Both the position numbers and the translations under genes were made by a program. From Caryophanales bacterium UBA4100 (lineage in GTDB: Bacteria > Bacillota > Bacilli > Paenibacillales > UBA4045): DNA of 16,304 bases. Location: NCBI GenBank assembly GCA_002383285.1, contig DFXU01000010.1, positions 1-16,304 of the forward strand, written 5' to 3'. Positions 1 to 9,299 of the stretch are shown piece by piece. Position 1 is the first letter of the stretch. Each line of letters opens with the position of its first letter. The notes under the pieces are model-generated. The model was not told the DNA's origin, made no database searches, and worked only from the letters and a program-made list of their open reading frames with translations.

Positions 1-349
1 TATGGCGCTTGACTAACATTTTGTACCACTCTTGCTCTAGTTTATAATCATTCTCATCCGTAAATATAAGGATAGCCAGATCCGTTCGTTCTACTATTTC
101 CTTGGTTTTCTGGATACGCAGCTGTCCAATCTCACCTTCATCATCTAGCCCTGCTGTATCGATAAAGACAACAGGTCCTAATGGCAGCAGCTCCATAGAC
201 TTGAATACTGGATCTGTGGTTGTACCAGGAATATCTGATACGAGCGCAATAGGCTGATTGGTAATGGCGTTGATGAGACTGGATTTACCCGCATTTCTTC
301 TGCCAAAGATAGCTATATGAAGCCTGTTAGCCCTTGGTGTGGATTGCAT
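1..349 (-). CDS. hydF: HydF, [FeFe]-hydrogenase maturation GTPase (3' end outside window)
   Basis: HydF is the GTPase scaffold on which the 2Fe subcluster of the H-cluster is assembled before transfer to HydA. Only the first 116 codons are visible; the gene runs off the window start. They contain most of the N-terminal GTPase domain: P-loop GRRNAGKS at residues 16-23, a PGTTTDP segment near 41-47 and the G3 motif DTAG at 64-67. The dimerisation and [4Fe-4S] domains lie outside the window. The ATG at 349 is preceded by AGGAGGGG, which overlaps the hydG stop codon 10 nt upstream, so translation is probably coupled to hydG. A GTPase of the Era/EngA type would look similar over this stretch; the position directly after hydG settles the call. 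Confidence 0.93.
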   Translation of the reverse strand, partial: MQSTPRANRLHIAIFGRRNAGKSSLINAITNQPIALVSDIPGTTTDPVFKSMELLPLGPVVFIDTAGLDDEGEIGQLRIQKTKEIVERTDLAILIFTDENDYKLEQEWYKMLVKRH

Positions 350-359
350 AATACCCCTC

Positions 360-1784
360 CTAGAATCGTAAATCCCTTTCGCCAGCCTCGATTTGATCTA
401 GACGCTTGATCGTCGCTTTTCTTGCCGATTCCTTCGGTATGGAAGCTAGACCTTCTTGAATTACTCGTTCTCCCATTTCCCTAACCTCATCGTCACCATA
501 ATCCAACAAATACTCTTTAAAGGTCAGCAGGGAATTGGGTTGGCATATGTTGTGAATCTGGCCGGACTTCGCTAATCGCATAAAACGATCACCCGTCCTT
601 CCTTCACGATAACAAGCCGTGCAATAGCTCGGAACATATCCGTCCTGACATAAGCTCTTGATAATCTCAAGGGGAGATCGAACATCTCCCACCTCAAATT
701 GCGGCTTATCTCCAAGACTTCTCATGCCATTGTGTGCGACATAGCCGCCAACACCGGTGCAAGAGCCTGCACTAATCTGCGAGATACCCAGCTTAATGAT
801 CTGATCTCGAAACCCTGACTGCTCACGAGTCGATAGGATCATACCTGCATAAGGAACCGCTAGTCGGAGAATAGCTACGATTTTCTTGAAATCCTCATCG
901 TTAACTAGATATGGATAATCTTGAAGATCCACACCTTCAGAGGGACACATACGCGGTACGGATACGGTATGTGGTCCAACTCCGAATGTCTCCTCCAGAT
1001 GCTCTGCATGCATCAGCATGGCGATAGTTTCATATTTGTATTCGTATAAGCCATACAAGACGCCGAGTCCAACATCCTCAATCCCCGCCTCCATCGCCCG
1101 ATCCATGGCAGTAGTGTGCCAGTCGAAATCTCGCTTTGGTCCCTGCTGATGAAACTGTGTATAGGTTGGGCGATGATAGCTCTCCTGGAATAAGATATAG
1201 GTTCCGATTCCCGCATTCGCTAGCTTTCTATAATCCTCGACCGTGGTTGCTGCAATGTTAATATTAACTCTACGTATGCTTCCATTGTCCACCTTGACCG
1301 AATAAATCGTTTGAATGCTCTCTATTACATAGTCAATCGGGCATTGTATCGGATCCTCTCCGGCTTCTAGAACGAGTCTTTTGTGACCTAGAGATTGGAG
1401 TACACGTACCTCCTCCGCTAGCTCCTCCTGCGTCAGCTTTCTTCGGGTAAAACCGGTATTCGAATTTTTGTACCCACAATAACCGCAGTTATTCACACAA
1501 TAATTGCTAATGTATAATGGGGCAAATAATACGATCCGATTGCCATAGATTGCATTCTTCACTTGACTAGCTGCCTGATAGATTTCCTCCAATATGGATG
1601 GGTCCTCTACCTCTAGCAGAACCGCCGCTTCCTGATGATTTAACCCTTTACATGAGAGAGCCTTCTTCAGCAATAAACGGATGTATTCGTGATTGTGCAC
1701 CTTCTGCTTAGCAATCTGAAGCGAATTAATAATTTCATGATCCTGAATAAAATCAGCAGGATGATGCTCTTTGGATTGCAGCAT
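360..1784 (-). CDS. hydG: HydG, radical SAM tyrosine lyase for H-cluster CO and cyanide
   Basis: HydG is a radical SAM enzyme that cleaves tyrosine to give the CO and cyanide ligands of the H-cluster, released as an iron-carbonyl-cyanide-cysteine synthon (family knowledge). The 474-aa length is typical. The radical SAM CX3CX2C motif is at C96, C100 and C103. The C-terminal auxiliary-cluster motif CX2CX22C is exact at C388, C391 and C414; this motif separates HydG from the related thiamine enzyme ThiH, which lacks the extension. The ATG at 1784 has GGGAGGT about 6 nt upstream. It lies 24 nt after the hydA stop and directly before hydF, inside the hyd-por operon. Nothing appears truncated. Confidence 0.97.
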   Translation of the reverse strand: MLQSKEHHPADFIQDHEIINSLQIAKQKVHNHEYIRLLLKKALSCKGLNHQEAAVLLEVEDPSILEEIYQAASQVKNAIYGNRIVLFAPLYISNYCVNNCGYCGYKNSNTGFTRRKLTQEELAEEVRVLQSLGHKRLVLEAGEDPIQCPIDYVIESIQTIYSVKVDNGSIRRVNINIAATTVEDYRKLANAGIGTYILFQESYHRPTYTQFHQQGPKRDFDWHTTAMDRAMEAGIEDVGLGVLYGLYEYKYETIAMLMHAEHLEETFGVGPHTVSVPRMCPSEGVDLQDYPYLVNDEDFKKIVAILRLAVPYAGMILSTREQSGFRDQIIKLGISQISAGSCTGVGGYVAHNGMRSLGDKPQFEVGDVRSPLEIIKSLCQDGYVPSYCTACYREGRTGDRFMRLAKSGQIHNICQPNSLLTFKEYLLDYGDDEVREMGERVIQEGLASIPKESARKATIKRLDQIEAGERDLRF

Positions 1785-1808
1785 AATGTTACCTCCCTCA
1801 TGTCAGCT

Positions 1809-3545
1809 TTAGAACTGCTTGCGACGAATATAGTGTGTATGGAGTAGCTCATGGCTCTTATGACTATTCGGATGCTCAAGATATTCCTCGTAGATCTTAA
1901 TAATATCGGGATTCTTGTGTGATTTTCGAATCGGCAGTGCTTTGTCCTCTGCGTATATCGCCTTTGCGCGCTCGAGCTTCACATTAACCTCACCTTGTGT
2001 TTGCGGGTCAATAAACGGTTGTCCGCCACCCATAATACAACCCCCTGAGCAGGCCATGACCTCAATAAAATCGTAGGATTTAGCACCGCTCTGAATCGAT
2101 TGCATTAATTTCCTAGCGTGCCCAAGTCCATGAACAACCGCTGTTCGAATCAGCTTTCCGCTCGGCAGCTCGATCTCTGCTTCCTTGATGCCTTCCATGC
2201 CTCGTACTGCCTTGTAATCTATGGTTTCAAGCTCCTTACCAGCGACAAGCTCGAAGACCGTACGTAAAGCAGCCTCTGCTACTCCACCGGTAGCTCCGAA
2301 TATGATACCTGCTCCAGATCCTTCACCGAACGGATTATCGAAGGTCTCTCCCTGTAGCCTATCGAAATCGATACCCGCTTCTTTAATCATCTTGGCAAGC
2401 TCACGCGTGGTCAGGACGTAATCCACATCCTGTAATCCATGGTTGGAGAGCTCATCACGTTGTCCTTCGAATTTTTTAGCTGTGCATGGCATAATCGAAA
2501 CCACGACGATCCGACTCGGATCAATCCCCATTTTTTCGGCAAAATAATTTTTGATCATAGCACCTTCCATTTCGTGAGGCGACTTGCACGTTGATAGTAA
2601 ATTCAACATGTCAGGGAAATTATGCTCAACAAATTTGACCCATCCCGGGCAGCAGGAGGTCATTAACGGAAGGTTCTCGCCACTATTTAATCTTGTAAGC
2701 AGCTCTGTTCCCTCTTCCATGATCGTAAGATCCGCGGCAAAATCGGTATCAAATACCTTATCAAAGCCCATCCTGCGTAAAGCGGCCACCATCTTGCCGG
2801 TTACCCGTGTTCCCATAGGCAATCCGAATTCTTCACCGAGCGCTACACGGACAGCTGGAGCAGTTTGAACAACGACAAATTTATTCGGATCTGCGATGGC
2901 ATGCCAAACCTCATGAATGCTCTCTCTTTCCTGCAGAGCACCTACTGGGCATACCATAATACATTGACCACAATTGATGCATAATGATTCTGCGAGCGGC
3001 TTACCGTAAGCAGGTGCAATCGTTGTGTTAAATCCTCGTCCTGTAAAGCCTATCGCATGCACGGTCTGCACATTGTCGCATACGCCGGCACAGCGTCCGC
3101 AGAGGATACATTTGGAGGTATCTCTGACGATAGCTGGTGAGGAGAAGTCAACTAACGTTTTTGACTTTTCACCCGTATATCGGACTTCACGTATATTTAA
3201 TCGTTTAGATATATTCTGCAGCTCGCATTGGCCGCTTCTCCCGCATGTAGGGCATTCTTGATTATGGTCGGATAGCAGTAGCTCCACCGTTGTTTTCCTT
3301 GCATTCCGCACCTTTTCTGTATTCGTTCGAATGTTCATCCCATCTTCAGCAACCAACGTACAGGATGCAATTAATCGAGTACCTACCTCGACAAGACATA
3401 CACGGCAGCTCGAGGAATGGTTAATCCCTTTGGCATAGCAGAGGGTTGGAATGTCAATGCCTAAATGATTAGCTGTTTCCAATACCGTTGTGCCTTTCTT
3501 CACCTCCACATCAATACCGTCAATTGACAAATGAATCGTATCCAT
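1809..3545 (-). CDS. hydA: HydA, catalytic subunit of trimeric [FeFe] hydrogenase
   Basis: This is the H2-forming subunit, 578 aa with the domain plan of Clostridium pasteurianum CpI. In order: an N-terminal [2Fe-2S] domain (C36, C47, C50, C62), a His-Cys [4Fe-4S] site (H94, C98, C101, C107), two ferredoxin [4Fe-4S] sites (C146/C149/C152 with C199; C189/C192/C195 with C156), then the H-cluster domain. The three H-cluster signatures are intact: TSCCPGW (C298, C299), MPCTAKK (C354) and MACSGGC followed by GGGQP (C499, C503). Proton-path residues matching CpI (E278, E281, S318, C298) are present. I chose the ATG at 3545 because GGGAGGTGG precedes it; a 30-codon upstream extension overlaps hydB and lacks a motif. 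It lacks the C-terminal [2Fe-2S] extension of Thermotoga HydA. With hydC and hydB directly upstream it should be the catalytic part of an NADH/ferredoxin-linked HydABC complex. It is not complex I NuoG, which has no H-cluster motifs. Confidence 0.97.
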   Translation of the reverse strand: MDTIHLSIDGIDVEVKKGTTVLETANHLGIDIPTLCYAKGINHSSSCRVCLVEVGTRLIASCTLVAEDGMNIRTNTEKVRNARKTTVELLLSDHNQECPTCGRSGQCELQNISKRLNIREVRYTGEKSKTLVDFSSPAIVRDTSKCILCGRCAGVCDNVQTVHAIGFTGRGFNTTIAPAYGKPLAESLCINCGQCIMVCPVGALQERESIHEVWHAIADPNKFVVVQTAPAVRVALGEEFGLPMGTRVTGKMVAALRRMGFDKVFDTDFAADLTIMEEGTELLTRLNSGENLPLMTSCCPGWVKFVEHNFPDMLNLLSTCKSPHEMEGAMIKNYFAEKMGIDPSRIVVVSIMPCTAKKFEGQRDELSNHGLQDVDYVLTTRELAKMIKEAGIDFDRLQGETFDNPFGEGSGAGIIFGATGGVAEAALRTVFELVAGKELETIDYKAVRGMEGIKEAEIELPSGKLIRTAVVHGLGHARKLMQSIQSGAKSYDFIEVMACSGGCIMGGGQPFIDPQTQGEVNVKLERAKAIYAEDKALPIRKSHKNPDIIKIYEEYLEHPNSHKSHELLHTHYIRRKQF

Positions 3546-3561
3546 CTTTGCCACCTCCCAC

Positions 3562-5442
3562 TTATGATTTATATATGGCTGAGAATTTGCAGCTATCCAA
3601 GCATAACCCGCACTTGATACAAACACTCGCATCAATGTAATACGGCTCCTTCACTTTACCGCTGATTGCATCGACCGGACATTTGCGTGCGCACAAGCTG
3701 CAGCCTTTACAGAGCGAAGGGTCAATCGTATAGCTGATTAAGGAGCGGCATACCCCAGAAGGACATTTTTTGTCCACCACGTGGGCTATATATTCATCAC
3801 GAAAGTATCTTAAGGTTGACAATACTGGATTAGGCGCGGTTTGACCGAGCCCGCACAAGGATGCAGCCTTGATCTGAATCGAAAGCTCTTCCAATTTGTC
3901 CAAATCCGCCAATGTCCCCTTACCCTCCGTGATCTTATCCAATATTTCTAGCATCCGTTTCGTACCGATACGACATGGAGCGCACTTTCCGCAGGACTCA
4001 TCTCTAGTAAAATCAAGATAGAATCGTGCTATGTCTACCATACATGTATCTTCGTCCATAACAATCATCCCGCCGGATCCCATCATGGAGCCCACACTGG
4101 TCAATGTGTCATAGTCAATTCTGCTATCCAAATGCTCACTGGTTAAGCATCCGCCTGATGGTCCACCGGTCTGCGCAGCTTTAAACTTCTTACCACCAGG
4201 TATTCCACCGCCAATTTCATATATAACCTCACGAAGTGAGATACCCATCGGGACTTCAACTAAACCGATGTTAGTGATCTTGCCACCAAGCGCGAAAACC
4301 TTGGTGCCTTTACTCTTCTCTGTTCCAATGGATGAATACCAATCAGAGCCGCGTAGAATAATCGGAGGGATGTTAGCCAGCGTTTCGACATTATTAATGA
4401 CCGTCGGTTTGCCCCATAACCCGCTAATGGCTGGGAATGGAGGCTTCGGGCTCGGCATTCCTCGTCGTCCTTCTATGGAGCTCATTAAGGCTGTCTCTTC
4501 TCCACACACGAATGCACCTGCACCTAAGCGAACCTCAATGTTGAAGTCGAATCCCGTTCCTAGAATGTTGCTGCCAAGCACACCATAATCCTCAGCCTGT
4601 TTCATAGCTGTGAAGATACGCTTAACCGCAATCGGATATTCAGCCCTAACGTAGATATAGCCTTGGTCTGCCCCTATTGCATATCCGGCAATTGCCATCG
4701 CTTCAAGTACGGAATGCGGATCCCCTTCAAGTATGGAACGATCCATGAAGGCACCTGGATCTCCTTCATCCGCGTTACAGATAATATATTTTTGCTCATT
4801 ATCCTGCTTGGCAGCTGTCTCCCACTTCAGCCCAGAGGGAAAACCGCCGCCGCCTCTTCCACGAAGACCAGATTTCTTGACATCCTCTACAACCTCTGAG
4901 GGTTTCATGGTTGACAGCACCTTGTGCAGAGCCTTATATCCATCCATTGCGATATATTCATCAATATCCTCGGGATCAATTAAACCACAATTGCGTAGTG
5001 CAATTCGCACCTGCTTTTTGAAAAAGTCTACTTCCATCAGCGGCAGCACTTGATCATCTAAGATCGACTCTTTATATACAAGCCGCTTTACAATGTTGCC
5101 CTTCAGCAAGTGCTCCTCCACAAGATCCGCAACATCCGATACCTCAACCTGGTTATAGAAAACACCTTCTGGATAAATGATTACAACAGGTCCTAACGCG
5201 CATAGTCCAAAGCAACCCGTGCGTACAACGTTCACCCGATGCTTAATCCCTTGATGGTCCACTTCCTTGTGGAATGCCTCGATAATCTTGATCGCATTGG
5301 AAGATGTACATCCTGTGCCTGCACAAACCAGCACGGTCCTCAGCGTTTTTTCCTTGATACCTGAGGGGGGGAATGCTTTGCGTTGAATGAGACGATTCAT
5401 CGACTCCAATTGAATCTGCTCCAAGTTTGCTATCGTCTTCAT
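3562..5442 (-). CDS. hydB: HydB, NADH/FMN-binding subunit of HydABC hydrogenase (NuoF-like)
   Basis: This flavoprotein exchanges electrons with NAD(H) and is the proposed bifurcation site in HydABC enzymes. The 626 residues carry a thioredoxin-like [2Fe-2S] domain (C40, C45, C77, C81), then a NuoF core. The core has the glycine-rich FMN/NADH loop GLRGRGGGGFPSG near 192-204, NADEGDPGAF near 223-232 and the N3-type [4Fe-4S] ligands C484, C487, C490 and C530. The C-terminus adds two ferredoxin [4Fe-4S] sites (C578/C581/C584/C588 and C608/C611/C614/C618), typical of HydB/HndC and absent from complex I NuoF. A CPSGVC segment (C560, C565) may hold another cluster. The ATG at 5442 has AGGAGG 7 nt upstream and overlaps the hydC stop by 4 nt (ATGA), so the two subunits are probably translationally coupled. 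The stop is 16 nt before hydA. Confidence 0.96.
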   Translation of the reverse strand: MKTIANLEQIQLESMNRLIQRKAFPPSGIKEKTLRTVLVCAGTGCTSSNAIKIIEAFHKEVDHQGIKHRVNVVRTGCFGLCALGPVVIIYPEGVFYNQVEVSDVADLVEEHLLKGNIVKRLVYKESILDDQVLPLMEVDFFKKQVRIALRNCGLIDPEDIDEYIAMDGYKALHKVLSTMKPSEVVEDVKKSGLRGRGGGGFPSGLKWETAAKQDNEQKYIICNADEGDPGAFMDRSILEGDPHSVLEAMAIAGYAIGADQGYIYVRAEYPIAVKRIFTAMKQAEDYGVLGSNILGTGFDFNIEVRLGAGAFVCGEETALMSSIEGRRGMPSPKPPFPAISGLWGKPTVINNVETLANIPPIILRGSDWYSSIGTEKSKGTKVFALGGKITNIGLVEVPMGISLREVIYEIGGGIPGGKKFKAAQTGGPSGGCLTSEHLDSRIDYDTLTSVGSMMGSGGMIVMDEDTCMVDIARFYLDFTRDESCGKCAPCRIGTKRMLEILDKITEGKGTLADLDKLEELSIQIKAASLCGLGQTAPNPVLSTLRYFRDEYIAHVVDKKCPSGVCRSLISYTIDPSLCKGCSLCARKCPVDAISGKVKEPYYIDASVCIKCGLCLDSCKFSAIYKS

Positions 5443-5972
5443 GTCAACGCCTCCTGCTTCATCGTTGCTTCATGTGCCATGTATTCCTTCAGAATTTTGG
5501 GGATGTCGTTCTTCGACAATCTGCCGTACACCTTTTCACCAATTGTAATGACTGGAGCCAATCCACAAGCACCCAAGCAACGAGTTGCATCTAGTGTAAA
5601 TTTATTATCCGCTGTTGTTCCCTGTACCTTAACATTCAATTCAAGACTAATCTGATCGATAATACTTTGTGCACCCTTTATATAACATGCGGTTCCCATG
5701 CACACCCGAATAATATGCTCACCTTTAGGCTCCAGCGAGAAGAATGAATAGAACGTGGCTACCCCATATATTTCGGTCATTGGCAAATGGAGCTGCTCCG
5801 AAACGAACTCAAGAACCTCTTGCGGAAGATACCCATAAGTGTCCTGAACCTCATGCAATACAGGAATTAACGCGCCCTTCATATCCTTAAACTGCTCTAT
5901 GACCTCTGCTATTTTCACCATTCGCTCATTGTTCTTGCTAGAATGGTCTGGACAATGACATGCCTGTTCCAT
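5439..5972 (-). CDS. hydC: HydC, NuoE-like [2Fe-2S] subunit of HydABC hydrogenase
   Basis: This is the small electron-transfer subunit, 177 aa, of the NuoE/24-kDa thioredoxin-like [2Fe-2S] family. The ligand pattern CX4C...CX3C is present at C91, C96, C132 and C136, and the GVATFYSFFSL helix region typical of NuoE is at about 70-80. The N-terminus has an extra Cys/His-containing stretch (ACHCPDH, residues 4-10) of unknown role. The ATG at 5972 is preceded by GGGGGA about 10 nt upstream, a slightly long spacing. It begins 28 nt after the fused porAB gene and overlaps hydB by 4 nt. The order hydC-hydB-hydA, without nuo genes around it, indicates a soluble hydrogenase and not respiratory complex I. 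Confidence 0.95.
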   Translation of the reverse strand: MEQACHCPDHSSKNNERMVKIAEVIEQFKDMKGALIPVLHEVQDTYGYLPQEVLEFVSEQLHLPMTEIYGVATFYSFFSLEPKGEHIIRVCMGTACYIKGAQSIIDQISLELNVKVQGTTADNKFTLDATRCLGACGLAPVITIGEKVYGRLSKNDIPKILKEYMAHEATMKQEALT

Positions 5973-6000
5973 TGTCTTCTAATCCCCCTTCCACTGATCC

Positions 6001-8289
6001 TTACAATAATGGGTGTTCATCCTTCGCCTTTAACCTTAACCATCGATGCTCCACTTCAGCGGAAAAGTGATTTACCATTTCCTCATCGTTTAGCATGTGC
6101 TTCGTTTTGCCCATCAGCTTCAACCAATCGCTTACAGGAATTCGCTTCTGCTTGTCATCTGGATTGTACGTAATCTTCGTGACTCCCCGTTCAATTTCAT
6201 ATAATGGGAAGAAGCAGCAATCCACTGCGGCCTTAACGATATCCGTACCCTGGTCATCCTCTGACTTCCAATTAAGCGGACAAGCGGTTAGCAATTTACC
6301 ATATGCGAAGCCCTCATTCGCTGCATACCATTGCGCCTTAGCGGCTTTCATGATGAGATCCTGAGGGTGTGACTCTACACCCGTGAATACATAAGGTATG
6401 TTCGTAGCCGCCATGATCTGTGCCGTGTCCTTATGGTGGAAGGACTTCCCTTTCTGCGCCTTACCTACACTTGAGGTGCTTGTCATATGTCCGAAGGGTG
6501 TCGAATAGGACAGCTGAGAGCCTGTATTCATGTAACCCTCATTATCGTACTCAAGGATAATCATCTTATGGTTCCGTAATGCAGCACCAATGGCTGGTCC
6601 CATCCCAATATCCATGCCACCGTCGCCCGTTACCATAATAAACGTGATCTCATCGGAAATCTCGATTTCTCCACGTCGCTTCTTCTCGAGAAAAGCCTCA
6701 ACCATACCCGATACGGTTGCAGCACCATTCTGAAACAGATTATGAACAAATGATTGCTTATGCGAGCTATATGGATAGCCTGCAGTAACCACATAAGCAC
6801 AGCCGGTTTGGAACAAGGTGACAATATCCCCTTCAATTCCTTTATAGAACAGCTCCAATGCTGAGATTGAGCCACAGCCTGGACATGCGCCATGCCCTGG
6901 TGCGAGTCGTCTTGGTTTAACAGTCAAGCTGCGAATAGGTGGAAGCTTAACCTTCAATCTTCCCGTTGTTTCTTCTGGTGTAACTTGGATTAATCCGGAT
7001 TGAAACACACTGCCGTACATTGGTTCAAGACCAGCCTCCAGTTTATTCTCTTGTAGCCCTGGGTTATGGCCATAATAGTCAAATGGCTTCTCAGCTTTCC
7101 CATCTGCTGCAGCCTGGAGAGCGAAGCTGAAGAAGGCATCCGCATCGTCTTGATAGAAGTCTTTGCCGCCAAGACCGAATATGCGATTTAACACGATTGT
7201 CTGATTGCTTGCATCCTCCTGAAGCGCAGATTTCACTTCATGCGCCAGATTAGCGCCATGGGCACCATAGGAATCTGCGCGTTCTCCAACAAGCAGCGCC
7301 TTAACACCCTTCATAGCTTGACGTATGGCTTCAGAAGGGAATGGTCGGATGATATTCGGCTTTATGATCCCTGCCTTAATACCTCTGCTGCGAAGGCGAT
7401 CTACAGCATCCTTAGCAGACTCCGCTGCTGAGTTCAGCAGGAATAATGCTACCTCTGCATCTTCCATCCGATATAAATCAAGAACAGGATATTCACGCTC
7501 GGATATTAACGCATATTCTTTAGCAATCTCCTGATATATTTCACCTGCACGTCCAATCGCTTCTGATAGCTGATAGTGATTGTTAAGCAGATCGTCTCCA
7601 TTCATATGCGCCCCAATTGTCACCGGATGCTTCGAATCAGATACATCTGGATAACGTACAGGCCTCTCTCCCACAAAGCTCCTTACTACCTGTTTATCGC
7701 CAAAGTATTGCACCTTGCGCTTCTGATGGGATGTGAAGAATCCGTCGAAAGCTACAATGACCGGCAATCGCACCTCACTATGCTCAGCTAGTTTCAATGC
7801 AATAATGTTCATGTCATATACAGCCTGCGGTGTTGATGCAGTCAATATGATCCATCCTGTGTTCAATGCGTAATATAGATCTGAATGGTCTCCACGTATA
7901 TCCAACGGACCACTAACAGCACGTGTAACCAAGTTCAGCACCATTGGAAATCGAGTTCCTGATTGCACGGGCATCTGCTCAAGCATATACAGGAAACCAT
8001 TAGAGCTTGTTGCATTGAATACCCTTGCACCAGCAGCAGAAGCCCCATAGCAAATCCCAGCAGACCCGTGCTCTCCATCAGCAGGCACCATCTGAATATC
8101 ATGTAAGCCCTTGGATTTCATCTGATCCAATAGTTGAGCTATCTCTGTAGATGGCGTAATTGGAAAGTATCCCATGAGATGATAGTTGATTTGAGCAGCA
8201 GCTTTAGCAGCCATCTCGTTCCCTGTTTCAAAAGCATCAATCTGATTCATTGGTTGACCTAGCTTTAAATCTTGCTCCATAGTTGACAT
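6001..8289 (-). CDS. 2-oxoacid (probably pyruvate):ferredoxin oxidoreductase, fused alpha-beta chain
   Basis: This 762-aa protein fuses the alpha (PorA) and beta (PorB) parts of pyruvate:ferredoxin oxidoreductase, which converts pyruvate and CoA to acetyl-CoA and CO2 while reducing ferredoxin. Residues about 20-400 are PorA-like, with the substrate loop PITPST at 43-48, SGPLDIRGDHSDLYY near 126-140 and NRIFGLGGKDF near 368-378. After a linker, residues about 455-740 are PorB-like: cluster cysteines C469, C472, C497 and C670, and the thiamine diphosphate motif starting GDGG at 555 and ending with N583. The ATG at 8289 has AAAGGGGG upstream; an ATG three codons later is possible. It follows the fused gamma-delta gene by 17 nt and precedes hydC. 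Pyruvate is the likely substrate from the motifs and the fermentative context, but related 2-oxoacid enzymes cannot be excluded by eye. Confidence 0.92.
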   Translation of the reverse strand: MSTMEQDLKLGQPMNQIDAFETGNEMAAKAAAQINYHLMGYFPITPSTEIAQLLDQMKSKGLHDIQMVPADGEHGSAGICYGASAAGARVFNATSSNGFLYMLEQMPVQSGTRFPMVLNLVTRAVSGPLDIRGDHSDLYYALNTGWIILTASTPQAVYDMNIIALKLAEHSEVRLPVIVAFDGFFTSHQKRKVQYFGDKQVVRSFVGERPVRYPDVSDSKHPVTIGAHMNGDDLLNNHYQLSEAIGRAGEIYQEIAKEYALISEREYPVLDLYRMEDAEVALFLLNSAAESAKDAVDRLRSRGIKAGIIKPNIIRPFPSEAIRQAMKGVKALLVGERADSYGAHGANLAHEVKSALQEDASNQTIVLNRIFGLGGKDFYQDDADAFFSFALQAAADGKAEKPFDYYGHNPGLQENKLEAGLEPMYGSVFQSGLIQVTPEETTGRLKVKLPPIRSLTVKPRRLAPGHGACPGCGSISALELFYKGIEGDIVTLFQTGCAYVVTAGYPYSSHKQSFVHNLFQNGAATVSGMVEAFLEKKRRGEIEISDEITFIMVTGDGGMDIGMGPAIGAALRNHKMIILEYDNEGYMNTGSQLSYSTPFGHMTSTSSVGKAQKGKSFHHKDTAQIMAATNIPYVFTGVESHPQDLIMKAAKAQWYAANEGFAYGKLLTACPLNWKSEDDQGTDIVKAAVDCCFFPLYEIERGVTKITYNPDDKQKRIPVSDWLKLMGKTKHMLNDEEMVNHFSAEVEHRWLRLKAKDEHPLL

Positions 8290-8306
8290 TTGACGATCCC
8301 CCTTTA

Positions 8307-9299
8307 CTAGAGAAAATAATGTGCCACACGATTGCTATCAGCATATCCAGCCTCTTCCTTGCGACTTACTAGGGCATCGGTCGGACATATACTCACACAC
8401 TTAAGACAGCCTTTACAATACTGATAATCAATACCCTGCAAGAACATTTGTCTCCTACCCTTCTTATCCTCAGCAGCATCCCATACAAAGCAGGCATCAG
8501 GGCATACTGTATCGCAATTCGCACAATGAATGCAGGCTTCCTTATTCCACGCCGGAATGAAACCCTCTCGTGAACCACTCAGATCTTTAGTAAAGCTATT
8601 CCCTTGTGTTGGAATCACGCCGCCAATCGGCTGTGTCTCATAACCAAGCAATGGCAATGATCGTCGATACAGGTCAGGCAGCTCGCCTGCAGGGGCTTCG
8701 ATCGTCTGAAATCGAACCTCCTCATACCCACGATTGAATGTTCGTAAGTTAGATTCAACAAGCTTTTGAGATTTTTTTGCAAAGGTATCTCGAATAATCT
8801 GCTGCATGGACCACAGGTCAAGAAAGCTGCAAATTCGGAATAGAGCGCCGAGCATCGAAGTATTCACCTTCGTGTTCTCCTCTACCGCAATCCCCAATGC
8901 ATCAACAACAGCCAGTGTCCCAGAGGTTAGTCCCAATGCTGCCCTAATTTCTGCGAAATCACGAGTTGAATTCACTAATACAATGCCGTCGGGACCTAAA
9001 CCACTAACTACAGGAACCGTCGTATATAGAGCCTCATGAAAAATTCCGATTACATCGGGCTGCTCAATTGGACTATGGTCCCGCAAATCCTTATCAGGTT
9101 CACTGAAACGTATATTGCTCTTTACCGGCGATCCCTTCTTCTCAGAGCCGTAAGAGGAGAAGTGTGATCCATTTAACCCAAGACCTAGCACGCCTGATTC
9201 AGCAAGCATCTTACCTGCCAAATTAGCGCCTAATCCCCCAATGGATTCTAAGCGAATTTCATAACAATCCTTCTTCTTGTTGGTTGGCAAAATAGACAC
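8307..9299 (-). CDS. 2-oxoacid (probably pyruvate):ferredoxin oxidoreductase, fused gamma-delta chain
   Basis: This is the partner of the alpha-beta chain. Residues about 15-195 are the gamma domain, with the GGLGANLAGKML start and GSHFSSYGSEKKGSP near 47-61. Residues about 245-315 are a delta-type ferredoxin with two [4Fe-4S] sites, CX2CX2CX3CP, at C259/C262/C265/C269 and C298/C301/C304/C308 (numbered from the upstream GTG). The C-terminus ends about 20 residues later. The start is uncertain: a GTG at 9308 has AAAGGA only 3 nt away, while the GTG at 9299 has AGGTGA with a 5-nt spacer, so I prefer 9299. Together the two polypeptides supply all four PFOR domains in a two-subunit layout, unlike the single chain of about 1170 aa common in bacteria or the four-subunit archaeal form. 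It lies 41 to 50 nt after hydE. Confidence 0.9.
   Translation of the reverse strand: MSILPTNKKKDCYEIRLESIGGLGANLAGKMLAESGVLGLGLNGSHFSSYGSEKKGSPVKSNIRFSEPDKDLRDHSPIEQPDVIGIFHEALYTTVPVVSGLGPDGIVLVNSTRDFAEIRAALGLTSGTLAVVDALGIAVEENTKVNTSMLGALFRICSFLDLWSMQQIIRDTFAKKSQKLVESNLRTFNRGYEEVRFQTIEAPAGELPDLYRRSLPLLGYETQPIGGVIPTQGNSFTKDLSGSREGFIPAWNKEACIHCANCDTVCPDACFVWDAAEDKKGRRQMFLQGIDYQYCKGCLKCVSICPTDALVSRKEEAGYADSNRVAHYFL

Noticed and set aside
360..1784. Thiamine tyrosine lyase ThiH
   Set aside because: The exact CX2CX22C auxiliary-cluster motif and the hydA and hydF neighbours identify HydG.
2221..2868. Plus-strand ORFs inside hydA and similar ones under other genes
   Set aside because: They lie opposite clearly conserved minus-strand genes, lack ribosome binding sites and have no recognisable domains.
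3546..3635. Thirty-codon N-terminal extension of hydA
   Set aside because: It overlaps hydB, has no [2Fe-2S] features, and the ATG at 3545 has a strong ribosome binding site and gives the CpI-like length and numbering.
1809..5972. Respiratory complex I (NuoE, NuoF, NuoG)
   Set aside because: The G-like protein carries all three H-cluster motifs, HydB has two extra ferredoxin clusters, and there are no membrane nuo genes in the window.
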